Assembly: GCA_947494445.1 (NCBI GenBank)
Contig: CANLVD010000002.1
Location: forward strand, 434,001-498,000
Direction of reading: 5' to 3'
Origin: an uncultured Paracoccaceae bacterium
GTDB lineage: Bacteria; Pseudomonadota; Alphaproteobacteria; Rhodobacterales; Rhodobacteraceae
DNA: 64,000 bases
Below, piece by piece: positions 26,263 to 34,501 of the stretch. Made by a program: the position numbers and the translations under genes. The first letter of the stretch is position 1. Every line of letters starts with the position of its first letter. The notes below the pieces were generated by a model. It was given only the letters and a program-made list of their open reading frames with translations, was not told where the DNA came from and did no database searches.

Positions 26263-27360
26263 ATGCCAAAAGTTATCACGCGATACTTTGAAGATTTGGC
26301 CGAACTCAAATCAGTCAGAGAAGAGCTTGTATACAACAAAGGGCTGCCAGGGCATATTGTCCGCTGGTATCAGAACGCTGATGGCCTGGTCGAAACTCTC
26401 ACGTCCCAAGGCGTCGAGCAACGCACCGCAGAGGCATACCACAAGCGTATCGGGAAAGGCGGCGGCGTATTGCTGGTTCTGGCCGACTACACTCCACTTG
26501 GTGTTGCGCGCATAACCCGAGAAACCCTTGATGCTTCCGAAGCTGCAGACCTTGGGGATATTCAGGAAGAAGTAAAAACCGGATACGCGTCGGGGCCGAG
26601 ACTGAGCGTGATGTCCGGCGGGCCTTTGATGATGACGCAAGTGCGTGATCCGTCCAGTTCAAACCACTTTATGGCGAATTGGCCCATCCCGCTGCTCACG
26701 CAAAAGCAACCAAGTCCAGACCCAGTCATCCCACCACATGGGCGAATGGCCAGCTGGCCTATCGGGCTTTTGTTGCCGGGAAAAACTCGATTCGGTAGAT
26801 TCCCATTCGGACTGCTTGTTCCTGGCCACAGGTTCATGGCGAAGTTTCCGTTCGGACACATCGTGCCCGGCCACAAGTTTATGGCGAAGTTCCCGATCGA
26901 TCATATCGTGCCCGGCCACAAGTTCATGGCAAAGTTTCCATTCGGACATATTGTGCCCGGCCACAAGTTCATGGCAAAGTTTCCGTTCGGGCATATCGTG
27001 CCGGGCCATATGCGGATGGCAAGCTGGCCCTTCCCACTTCTGATCAACGACCAGAAGCACTCAAACTCACTCGTGCCCGGCCACAAGTTCATGGCAAAGT
27101 TTCCCTTCGCGCACATTGTGCCCGGCCATAAGTTCATGGCGAAGATTCCGTTCGGACATATCGTGCCGGGACATAAATTCATGGCGAAATTTCCCTTTGC
27201 GCACATCGTGCCCGGCCATAAATTCATGGCGAAGTTCCCAATCAGTCACATTGTCCCGGGTCACAAATTCATGGCGAAGTTCCCATTCGGCCATATCGTG
27301 CCAGGTCACAAGTACATGGCGAACTGGATCTTCCCGCATACCAAGGCAACAAGCAGCTAG
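26263..27360 (+). CDS. Tandem-repeat protein, 15-residue F-M-A-K-F-P-F-x-H-I-V-P-G-H-K units
   Basis: The 365-residue protein starts after GGAGG. Residues 1-125 form a globular domain (VITRYFEDLAELKSVREEL ... GKGGGVLLVLADYTPLG) that resembles small stress-protein domains in pattern, though I cannot assign a family. From about residue 130 to the end are about 14 units of the form FMAKFPFGHIVPGHK; ten are intact 15-mers, and variant units (RMASWPIGLLLPGKT, RMASWPFPLL) occur at the start and in the middle. There is no signal peptide or obvious membrane helix. His and Lys are regularly spaced, so metal or nucleic-acid binding is possible. The role is unknown. Confidence 0.85.
   Translation: MPKVITRYFEDLAELKSVREELVYNKGLPGHIVRWYQNADGLVETLTSQGVEQRTAEAYHKRIGKGGGVLLVLADYTPLGVARITRETLDASEAADLGDIQEEVKTGYASGPRLSVMSGGPLMMTQVRDPSSSNHFMANWPIPLLTQKQPSPDPVIPPHGRMASWPIGLLLPGKTRFGRFPFGLLVPGHRFMAKFPFGHIVPGHKFMAKFPIDHIVPGHKFMAKFPFGHIVPGHKFMAKFPFGHIVPGHMRMASWPFPLLINDQKHSNSLVPGHKFMAKFPFAHIVPGHKFMAKIPFGHIVPGHKFMAKFPFAHIVPGHKFMAKFPISHIVPGHKFMAKFPFGHIVPGHKYMANWIFPHTKATSS
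26660..27345 (+). repeat. 45-bp in-frame tandem repeats
   Basis: The DNA repeats every 45 bp, but copies differ mostly at third codon positions, for example CCCGGCCACAAGTTCATGGC against CCGGGACATAAATTCATGGC. This means that the protein sequence is under selection while the DNA drifts. A longer unit near 27,015-27,070 interrupts the array and splits it into blocks of about four and five perfect units. Confidence 0.85.
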
Positions 27361-27495
27361 AGGGCTGCGTGGTGTGGACGTAGGCGAAAGGTGGCATAGT
27401 CGGAACTTGATTGCCCGTGGCCCCTTTCTCTAGGCCGGTTGACAAGTTAATCCGAGCTAGTTCCACCGAGACGGATTGGGCTCAGCAGAGGCAAT

Positions 27496-27530
27496 CAAGC
27501 CCTTTAATGGCTTGTTTGTATCTGTTTCAC
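27496..27530 (+). terminator. Possible terminator after the repeat protein
   Basis: CAAGCC pairs with GGCTTG (27,496-27,501 and 27,509-27,514) around a CTTTAAT loop, followed by TTTGTATCTGTTT. The stem is short, so this is a weak call. The remaining 300-bp gap to SthA (27,361-27,663) holds nothing else that I can support. Confidence 0.4.
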
Positions 27531-27663
27531 AGCCCAAACGTTCCTTTGGCAAAACAGACCTGTCCTCGAAGCGAGGGCAGAGCAAAGTTGGCATAGGTTG
27601 TCTGGGACGCACAGAATACGCCTAATTGCTGCATCTTCTGGACGCCCAGAACTGCCAAATGAT

Positions 27664-29070
27664 CTAGGTCCTGAATTCATCCCGTGGCATTTTGTTCCAC
27701 GCATCCAGCGCCGCTATCTTGTAGGCCTCAGCCAACGTTGGGTAGTTGAAGGTGTTTTCCACGAAGTACTCCAGCGTGCCATGCAGATTGATCACGGCTT
27801 GTCCGATGTGGATGAGTTCGGTCGCGCCCTCGCCCACGATGTGGCAGCCAAGCAGGCGTCTGGTTTTCAGAGAGAACAGCATCTTCAGCATGCCTGTGCC
27901 CAGACCCATGATGTGACCGCGTGAGGTTTCGCGGAACCGTGCGATGCCGCATTCATAGCTGATGCCGCGTTCCCGCACCTCTTCCTCGGTCATGCCGACG
28001 GTGGACATCTCGGGCACGGAATAGATGCCATAGGGAAAGAACTCTGGCGGCTTGTGCGCCTCGCGTCCCAGAGCGTGACAAACGGCAATGCGTCCCTGTT
28101 CCATCGAGGTGGAGGCAAGGCTTGGAAAGCCGATAACATCGCCTGCCGCATAGATATGGGGCTGACCGGTCTGAAAGGTCTCGGGGTTCACCGACAAACG
28201 GCCGCGATGATCGGTTTCCAATCCGCAGGCCTCAAGGTTGAGCGGCCCTGTCGCACCCATGCGACCTGCGGCAAAAAGCACGATGTCCGAGCGGATCATT
28301 CGGTCATCTTCCATGTCCACCTGACAACCGCCATTGGGCAACTTCGAGACTTTTTCGACCTTGCGACCGAAGCGCAGGACCATACCGCGGTCGCGCAATT
28401 GATGGGTGAAATCATCAATGAGTTCACGATCGATAAAGTCCAGCATCGTGTCGCGCGGCTCAACCACCGTGACATGCACATCCAGTGCACTGAAAATCGT
28501 TGCATACTCGATGCCGATCACGCCCGCGCCGATGACACACAGGCTTTTGGGCAATCTTGTCAGCTCCAGCACTTCATCACTGTCCAGAACAGACACGCCA
28601 TCAAAGGGGATGTCATCTGGCCGGAACGGGACTGTGCCAACCGCCAGCAGAAACCGCTTTCCCTCGAAGGTGAAAACTTCGTCTTCCTCCCCCACCACTT
28701 CGATTTGTGTCGGGCTTGTGAAGCGGGCCTCACCGCGCAGGGTGGTCACCTGATTTCGCGCAAACTGGTGTTCCAGTACATCGACTTCATGGCCCAGGGT
28801 CATCTCCAGTCGGGCGCGCAGGTCGTCCGCGCTGAGATCCTGCTTTACCCGGTAGGCCCGCCCGTAAAACCCGCGCTCGCGCCAGCCTGACAGATTAAGC
28901 GCAGTCTCCCGCAGTGTCTTTGACGGGATGGTTCCCGTGTGCACCGAGACGCCGCCGACTTTTCGGCCCTTTTCGACGACCAGAACCATTTCGCCAAACT
29001 TGGCAGCCTGAATTGCCGCGCGCCGCCCCGCAGGGCCGCTTCCGATGACGATCAGATCGTAACTTTCCAT
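27664..29070 (-). CDS. sthA: Soluble pyridine nucleotide transhydrogenase
   Basis: Start 29,070 (MESYDLIVIG) is preferred because the FAD strand begins there. The protein has 468 residues, the usual SthA length. It has the FAD site G-S-G-P-A-G, and at the position where dithiol oxidoreductases have redox cysteines it has H-T-G-T (residues 44-47, SVHTGTIPSK), the SthA hallmark. NAD(P) site V-I-G-A-G-V-I-G-I-E-Y and the C-terminal dimer domain follow. It balances NADPH and NADH in the cytoplasm. It is the last gene of the minus-strand run. Confidence 0.92.
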   Translation of the reverse strand: MESYDLIVIGSGPAGRRAAIQAAKFGEMVLVVEKGRKVGGVSVHTGTIPSKTLRETALNLSGWRERGFYGRAYRVKQDLSADDLRARLEMTLGHEVDVLEHQFARNQVTTLRGEARFTSPTQIEVVGEEDEVFTFEGKRFLLAVGTVPFRPDDIPFDGVSVLDSDEVLELTRLPKSLCVIGAGVIGIEYATIFSALDVHVTVVEPRDTMLDFIDRELIDDFTHQLRDRGMVLRFGRKVEKVSKLPNGGCQVDMEDDRMIRSDIVLFAAGRMGATGPLNLEACGLETDHRGRLSVNPETFQTGQPHIYAAGDVIGFPSLASTSMEQGRIAVCHALGREAHKPPEFFPYGIYSVPEMSTVGMTEEEVRERGISYECGIARFRETSRGHIMGLGTGMLKMLFSLKTRRLLGCHIVGEGATELIHIGQAVINLHGTLEYFVENTFNYPTLAEAYKIAALDAWNKMPRDEFRT

Positions 29071-29256
29071 AAATTTATTAACCTCGGTGGACTTTCGGGT
29101 AAGGCAAAGGGAACGTGATGCTGATCCATTTTTCAAGCCTCGGAAAGACCGTTGCCAACAGATCAGGCACGGGCGCGGTCAAATCTGGCTCACGCCCCTT
29201 CCACCTCAGGCCCTCGGGTCATCAGGATCAACCAAAGGGCCTTCGGCGGGAGAGAC

Positions 29257-30078
29257 CTAGTGGGACAGAAGAACCGGGCCGGGTGATTCAACAAGCACCC
29301 TTGAGGTTACGCCGCCAAAGAAATTCTGCTGAAACTTCGAGTGTTCATAGGCCCCCATGACCAGCAGTCCCGGACTGTTGGTTCCGCAATAGTCCAACAC
29401 GGTTTGCGCAACGGAGCCTTTGACCTTCAGGGCTTCATGGGTGGCCTTGATCCGATGAAGCGCAAGATGTCCGATGACCTCTTCTATCGGGCGCGCCAGT
29501 TCCAGATCCCCAACGGTGATCACCGTTACGGACTCGTGTTTGGCCAACAGTTTCATGGCATCGGACATGGCCCGCGCCGCAGCGCGACCGCCGTCCCAGG
29601 CAACCACCGCGCTGCGCGGTCGGGAGTTGAAGGTATAGTCCTTGGGGATCACCAGAATGGGCCGTCCACTCATCAGGGCAATTCTGTCCTTGTTAATCGA
29701 GATGTGGGGGTCAGCCTCGCGGCTTTGATCCTGTCCGACGACCAGCACGTCATGCACCTGTGCACATTCGGACAAGACATAATCCACACGCCCCGGCACA
29801 CGTTTGAATTGCAACCGGTCCGCCAAACCCAGCGTGCCGCGCAGCTTTTCAAATCCGGCCTCGATCTCGTTGATAGAACCCGCATTTGCATCATCGGTGA
29901 TCTTGGTGGCTTCGCGCGGAACCCATGCGGCCCGGCTGTTAACGACCTCATGGGTGGAATGCGCCAGAACGGCAGTCACATGCGCATCGTTATTTTGCGC
30001 CATTGACGCTGCACACCGCAGGGCAGCAACCGCGCTGTCCGTGCCATTATAGGCAACCAGAAAATTTTTAAAGCTCAT
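29257..30078 (-). CDS. Universal stress protein (two UspA domains)
   Basis: The 273-residue protein has two UspA-like halves. The first begins MSFKNFLVAYNGTDSAVAAL, and the second begins SAVVAWDGGRAAARAMSD and ends with the nucleotide-binding G-x2-G-x9-S-like stretch (GAYEHSKFQQNFFGGVTSRV). Tandem Usp proteins bind nucleotides and respond to starvation or membrane stress. It starts 3 bp after the PrpF-like gene stop, so it is co-transcribed with the tricarboxylate genes. Confidence 0.9.
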   Translation of the reverse strand: MSFKNFLVAYNGTDSAVAALRCAASMAQNNDAHVTAVLAHSTHEVVNSRAAWVPREATKITDDANAGSINEIEAGFEKLRGTLGLADRLQFKRVPGRVDYVLSECAQVHDVLVVGQDQSREADPHISINKDRIALMSGRPILVIPKDYTFNSRPRSAVVAWDGGRAAARAMSDAMKLLAKHESVTVITVGDLELARPIEEVIGHLALHRIKATHEALKVKGSVAQTVLDYCGTNSPGLLVMGAYEHSKFQQNFFGGVTSRVLVESPGPVLLSH

Positions 30079-30081
30079 GGC

Positions 30082-31188
30082 TTAACCCCCATTTTCTGAC
30101 CAGATCGAAGACGGAACATAGATGTTGCCATCCGCAAGTTTACGGGCCGTCCGCACAAGCCCGGCAGCCTTGAGATCGAATCCGTCCTCATTGGAAAAAT
30201 CGATCAGCTCATCGAGGGTGCCCGAAGGATGGTTCAGGATCACTTTTGCCGGGCTTTCATTCGGTTTTTCCATGTACCCCCGGGCGATAGTCCCCGGAGT
30301 CAACGTGCACGCGGCAAAGCATTGCGCACCGGTCACAGCCATCGTGGGATGGGTGCTCCATGGCATGAAATAGCGCGCAGCGATTGTCCCCGGGACCTGT
30401 GACGGCGCCAGCAGCCCAAACTTTGGCGTGACCGAGGAGGACACATCGCCCATCCCCATCATCGCGCCTGCCTTGATGCGGATCGCTTCCATGCGGGCAA
30501 AGAATTCGGTGTTGGCATCCAGCTCCTGAGCGCTTTCGTGACCGCTGAGGCCAAAATCCCCGGCCCGCGCAATCACCATGGGCATCGCGACATCCATGCA
30601 GGTCACGTCGATCCCGTCGATGCTGTCCTGCAAATTGCCGGTCGGCAGAAACGCCCCTGTTGAAGACCCGACAACACCCATGAAGGTCAACTCAATCGGA
30701 GCAGCACATCCCGGAACGCCAGCGATTTCAGTCTCACCGGTATAGGTTAGGTTACCGCCCGGCGTCTGAACCCGGGCCTTGACCTGTGCGCCCGTGTTCA
30801 CAGCGTTGATCCTGATGTCCGTGATGTCTTGCCGGGGCTCAATCAACCCCATTTCGATCGCGGCCGGTCCCACCCCGGACATGATGTTTCCACAGGTCGG
30901 CTTGAAGTCCACGAGCTTGTCCTCGACCGAGACCTGCGCGAAGAAATAGTCGATGTAGGCTGTATCGCTTTGGGATTTCGACAGCATCGCAACCTTTGTG
31001 GTCACGGCGGCACCGCCGCCGATCCCATCGATGTTCAGCGCATGGCCCGAGCCCACGGCGCTGATCAAGACGTTTGCCAGAGTCTCAAGATCTTCGGGCA
31101 GATCCTCGCGCCGGAAGTAAGGCCCGCGCGAGGTGCCACCACGCATGAAGACATATGGAATGCCCCTTTGCATCATGTCAGAGGCCAT
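30082..31188 (-). CDS. PrpF/GalD-type isomerase (4-oxalomesaconate tautomerase-like)
   Basis: The 368-residue protein begins with Q-R-G-I-P-Y-V-F-M-R-G-G-T-S-R-G, the hallmark of PrpF/GalD isomerases, and has K-P-T-C-G-N and an H-P-T-M-A-V-T-G-A stretch. The family shifts double bonds in aconitate-like acids (2-methyl-trans-aconitate, 4-oxalomesaconate). It overlaps the TctAB gene by 16 bp, so the imported substrate of the Tct system is likely an unsaturated tricarboxylate. Which one is not known. Confidence 0.88.
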   Translation of the reverse strand: MASDMMQRGIPYVFMRGGTSRGPYFRREDLPEDLETLANVLISAVGSGHALNIDGIGGGAAVTTKVAMLSKSQSDTAYIDYFFAQVSVEDKLVDFKPTCGNIMSGVGPAAIEMGLIEPRQDITDIRINAVNTGAQVKARVQTPGGNLTYTGETEIAGVPGCAAPIELTFMGVVGSSTGAFLPTGNLQDSIDGIDVTCMDVAMPMVIARAGDFGLSGHESAQELDANTEFFARMEAIRIKAGAMMGMGDVSSSVTPKFGLLAPSQVPGTIAARYFMPWSTHPTMAVTGAQCFAACTLTPGTIARGYMEKPNESPAKVILNHPSGTLDELIDFSNEDGFDLKAAGLVRTARKLADGNIYVPSSIWSENGG

Positions 31189-33203
31189 GGAAGATCAACA
31201 AAGCTTTGCAGCAGACCCGGTGGGAAGTCACGGTTCAGGGCACCTGCCATGATGCACATGAAACCGATCCCGCAGGCAGTCAGTATGCCTGCCTTTGACC
31301 ACGACACCTGCGCACGCACCCGGAAGAACGAGACCAGGAATATTGCAAGAGCAATGATGAAGCCGAACAGTGCAGAGAGGACCAAAAGCCCCGCAAACCA
31401 CGCCATGGTCGACCACAGCCCGTGGGGAGCATCCGCGTCTTCGCCCTGAACTTCCTTATCTGCAAAAATGACGTCGCCCTCGGGTTTCATCATCATCTGG
31501 AAGACCAGGATCAGACAACACACCAGAGCAACCGACCCGATGAAGAGCGGGAAGATCTTGTCAGTGAAGGCGTAGTTCGGGATCAGCGACGCGTTGATCA
31601 CGGCGACGGCCAGATAGCCGGTTATGACCAGAAGGAACGTCACAGGTGCACGCTTGGAGCCTGATTTCACATCGCCTTCTGCTTGCAGCATTTTGGCCTG
31701 GCGCAGACCGAAGAATACCGACAAGGCTGTGACCAGCAGAAGCACAATCACAATCGGGCTGAAGACATAACCCATGCCTTCCTCAAAGCTCTTGCGGAAG
31801 CGACTTGCAGCGATCTGGTAGGCTTGGTTGGTGAAGGTCTCGGCCGGGTTGGACAGAACAAATCCGATCAGGAACGCCGGGCGTGACCAGTCAAAGCGGC
31901 GCAGGAAGATGCCGATCAGGCCGATGGCGAAAAGCGCCACCAGATCGGCAAGATTCTGACCCGACTGGAATGCTGCAAACGCGATCAGCATGAACAGGAA
32001 CGGAGCCACCAGCGTGAACCGGATTGTCGTTAGCTTGGCGATCAGGCCGGATGACGCGATACACAGAACCGTGCCGACCACATTGGCGAGGGCCAGCAGC
32101 CAGACAATCGAGTATGTGATGTCGAGGTTGTTCTTGAGCATTGCTGGCCCAACCTCGATGTCGCCCGAGCCCAGAAGCGCGATGGCACCGATGAAGATCG
32201 CCATTGACCCGGATCCCGGAATACCGAACAGCAGGGTCGGCACCAGACCTCCACCCTCCTTGGCGTTGTTCGAGCTTTCAGGGCCCACAATGCCGCGGAC
32301 CTCGCCCTTGCCGAACATGCTTCGGTCTTTGGTGGTCTGTACTGCATGACCATAGGAGATCCAGTCAACGACCGAACCGCCCAGACCGGGGATAACCCCT
32401 ACCACAACGCCGATGATTGAGCAGCGCATGCTGAGCCAGATATTGGCAAACCAGTCCTTGATGCCGTCCATCCAGCCACCGCCGAGTTTTGCGGATTTGG
32501 AGATTGCGCTGTCCTGACGGAGCAGCGAGACAATCTCCGGCACGGCGAAGATGCCCAGTCCGACGATGACCAGCTTCAGACCATCGGTCAGATAAGGCAG
32601 ATCATAGGAGGCCATGCGCAGGCTGCCGCCAGCGTCCGCCTCGCCGATTGTGCCAACCATCAGGCCAAGACCTGCGGCGGCAAGGCCTTTCCAGACCACC
32701 CGACCCGCGAGGATTGCGACCATGGACAAGCCAAGGATGGTCACCATCAGCATTTCGGGCAAACCAAATGACAGCACCAATGGCCGGGCGATCAGGATGA
32801 AGACCGTCAGGAAAGTGGCGCCCACAAGGCCGCCGAAGAGAGAAGAGGCAAAGGCCGCTGATAACGCGCGCGCGGCTTCTCCCTTCTTGGCCATCGGAAA
32901 CCCGTCCAGCACCGTGGCCTGTGATGCTGACGACCCGGGTATCCCCATCAGGACCGAGGCGAAAGTGTCCGATGTTGGAACAACGGCCACCATGCCGATC
33001 ATAAGGGCAAGACCCAGAACCGGGTCCATGCCAAACATGAAAGGAAGAAGCAAGGACAGGCCTGCGATGCCACCCAAACCGGGGAACACCCCGATGGACA
33101 GCCCCATAACCACGCCAAGTACCAGGTACCCCAGTACAATCGGCTGGCTGATCAATCCAATTGCGTTGCTCAAAGCTGGCAATGCGATGCTCAACGTTTC
33201 CAT
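31173..33203 (-). CDS. Fused tripartite tricarboxylate transporter permease (TctA-TctB)
   Basis: The 676-residue protein joins two normally separate subunits. Residues 1 to about 500 are TctA, with G-x-x-x-G-x-x-P-G-L-G-G (LSIGVFPGLGGIAGLSLLLP) and G-I-P-G-S segments and about ten membrane helices. Residues from about 520 onward are TctB-like, with four membrane helices (TFLLVITGYLAVAVINASLI and later). It forms the membrane part of a proton- or sodium-coupled uptake system with TctC. It overlaps the PrpF-like gene and lies 67 bp after tctC, separated by a strong hairpin. Confidence 0.92.
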   Translation of the reverse strand: METLSIALPALSNAIGLISQPIVLGYLVLGVVMGLSIGVFPGLGGIAGLSLLLPFMFGMDPVLGLALMIGMVAVVPTSDTFASVLMGIPGSSASQATVLDGFPMAKKGEAARALSAAFASSLFGGLVGATFLTVFILIARPLVLSFGLPEMLMVTILGLSMVAILAGRVVWKGLAAAGLGLMVGTIGEADAGGSLRMASYDLPYLTDGLKLVIVGLGIFAVPEIVSLLRQDSAISKSAKLGGGWMDGIKDWFANIWLSMRCSIIGVVVGVIPGLGGSVVDWISYGHAVQTTKDRSMFGKGEVRGIVGPESSNNAKEGGGLVPTLLFGIPGSGSMAIFIGAIALLGSGDIEVGPAMLKNNLDITYSIVWLLALANVVGTVLCIASSGLIAKLTTIRFTLVAPFLFMLIAFAAFQSGQNLADLVALFAIGLIGIFLRRFDWSRPAFLIGFVLSNPAETFTNQAYQIAASRFRKSFEEGMGYVFSPIVIVLLLVTALSVFFGLRQAKMLQAEGDVKSGSKRAPVTFLLVITGYLAVAVINASLIPNYAFTDKIFPLFIGSVALVCCLILVFQMMMKPEGDVIFADKEVQGEDADAPHGLWSTMAWFAGLLVLSALFGFIIALAIFLVSFFRVRAQVSWSKAGILTACGIGFMCIMAGALNRDFPPGLLQSFVDLPWPLT

Positions 33204-33229
33204 GATGCCACTCCCTTGGCTGTTTATGC

Positions 33230-33256
33230 CTCTCCGGGGTCTGACGCCCCGGAGAG
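33230..33256. other. Perfect intercistronic hairpin between tctC and tctAB
   Basis: CTCTCCGGGG (33,230-33,239) pairs fully with CCCCGGAGAG (33,247-33,256) around a 7-base loop. No T-run follows on the minus strand. In periplasmic-binding-protein operons such stems often protect the 3' end of the binding-protein message so that it is made in excess over the permease. Confidence 0.7.
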
Positions 33257-33269
33257 TTTGCTCGTTGCC

Positions 33270-34361
33270 TTACTTCAGCCGAACGCCGTATTCTTCTTGC
33301 AACCAGTTGGTTACAAAGGCGCTCGCGCTTTCAGGGACACCGGTCGCGGTGGCCAATGCGGATTGCGCACCATCTCCCGTGAAGACCTCATACTTGCCCA
33401 CCCGCTTTGACGAGATTTCAGGGAAATCCGCGCGTGCGGTTATTGCCTCAAATGCTGCTGTATAGGTGTCGATGACATCTTGCGGTGAGCCTGCGGGCAG
33501 GAATGCCAGTTTCTGGACAGGGAAACCTGCAATGAAGAATGCTTTCCACGCGTCCCATGCATCGCCCGATGTCTCGCAGCCATCGGTGGCTTCACAGACT
33601 TCCTTGAAGGTCGCGATGTCAGGGAAACTCGGGTCACGCACGATGTTGCCATCCGCGTCCAGTGCACCCCATGTCATCATCGGGACAGCCGCCCCTTCTT
33701 CTACCAGGGGAGCAGAGCCTGTGAGATAGCCCAATGAGGTCTGGTAGTCGATATTTGCCTCACCCCGCTCAAACATCAAACGTCCATCACCCCGGCCCTT
33801 GATGCCAAAGACAGGCTCAACCGTCATGCCCAGCATTTGCCATGCCAACAGAGGTACCAGATCAAGCCGCGTGGCACCCTGACTGCCGTAAACGAAATCA
33901 ACGTCCTTTAGGTTGTTGGCAGTGCCGTCAAATTTTTCACCGGCCTCAGCGCTCAGATAGGCAACGCCACCTGTTCCCGAAGCCATGACCGCGTGCCAGT
34001 CGTTGTATTCATAGCGCACCCGTGGATCGCCAAGCAGATAGGGAAACTGTGTTGAACCTGATGAGCCGAACAGTAACGTTCCGTCATCATGCTTTTCACG
34101 CTGGAACCAGTTTGCGCCCTTGGTCGAGCCTGCGCCCGGCATGAATTTCACGATGACGGTTGGTGCACCCGGCAGAGCCTCGGACAGAAGAGGTGCGAAA
34201 AAGTTGGCCCATTTGGCTGAACCGCCCGTTTCAGAGAACGGGATGACCCACTCGATGGTCTTGCCTTCAAAGTTCACCTCAGCAAGTGCCGCAGGTGCGG
34301 TTGTCAGCGATAGCAATGCTGTAGCAGCCACTGCGCGAGCCGCTTTTGTGACAGTTTTCAT
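33270..34361 (-). CDS. tctC: Tripartite tricarboxylate substrate-binding protein
   Basis: Start 34,361 is chosen because GGGAGG lies just upstream (MKTVTKAARAVAATALLSLT). The 363-residue protein has a Sec signal (about 1-27) and a mature part that starts near EVNFEGKTIEWVIPFSETGG. The TctC fold binds a carboxylic acid in the periplasm and delivers it to the TctAB permease. The order kinase, TctC, TctAB on the minus strand is as in citrate-type Tct operons. Confidence 0.92.
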   Translation of the reverse strand: MKTVTKAARAVAATALLSLTTAPAALAEVNFEGKTIEWVIPFSETGGSAKWANFFAPLLSEALPGAPTVIVKFMPGAGSTKGANWFQREKHDDGTLLFGSSGSTQFPYLLGDPRVRYEYNDWHAVMASGTGGVAYLSAEAGEKFDGTANNLKDVDFVYGSQGATRLDLVPLLAWQMLGMTVEPVFGIKGRGDGRLMFERGEANIDYQTSLGYLTGSAPLVEEGAAVPMMTWGALDADGNIVRDPSFPDIATFKEVCEATDGCETSGDAWDAWKAFFIAGFPVQKLAFLPAGSPQDVIDTYTAAFEAITARADFPEISSKRVGKYEVFTGDGAQSALATATGVPESASAFVTNWLQEEYGVRLK

Positions 34362-34501
34362 GTTTTCCTCCCAGTTTGCGGTTTCTAACCGCACGATTCT
34401 TTTGAATTTCGACGCGTCCCGCGTACGTGTCTGAGAGGTTACAACAACAACCTTGCATTAAGTTTTCATGCAGAGAAGAAGACGCTGAAATCCCTATAAC
34501 G

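Noticed and set aside
26560-27340. Long antisense open frames inside the tandem-repeat gene, such as minus-strand frames with M-N-L-W-P-G-T repeats
   Set aside because: They mirror the 45-bp repeat in another frame. The plus frame has a good ribosome site, a non-repeated N-terminal domain and silent-site drift that fits only that frame.
26660-27345. Direct repeats that could suggest a CRISPR array
   Set aside because: The repeat period is 45 bp with no spacers, and it lies in frame inside a long coding region.
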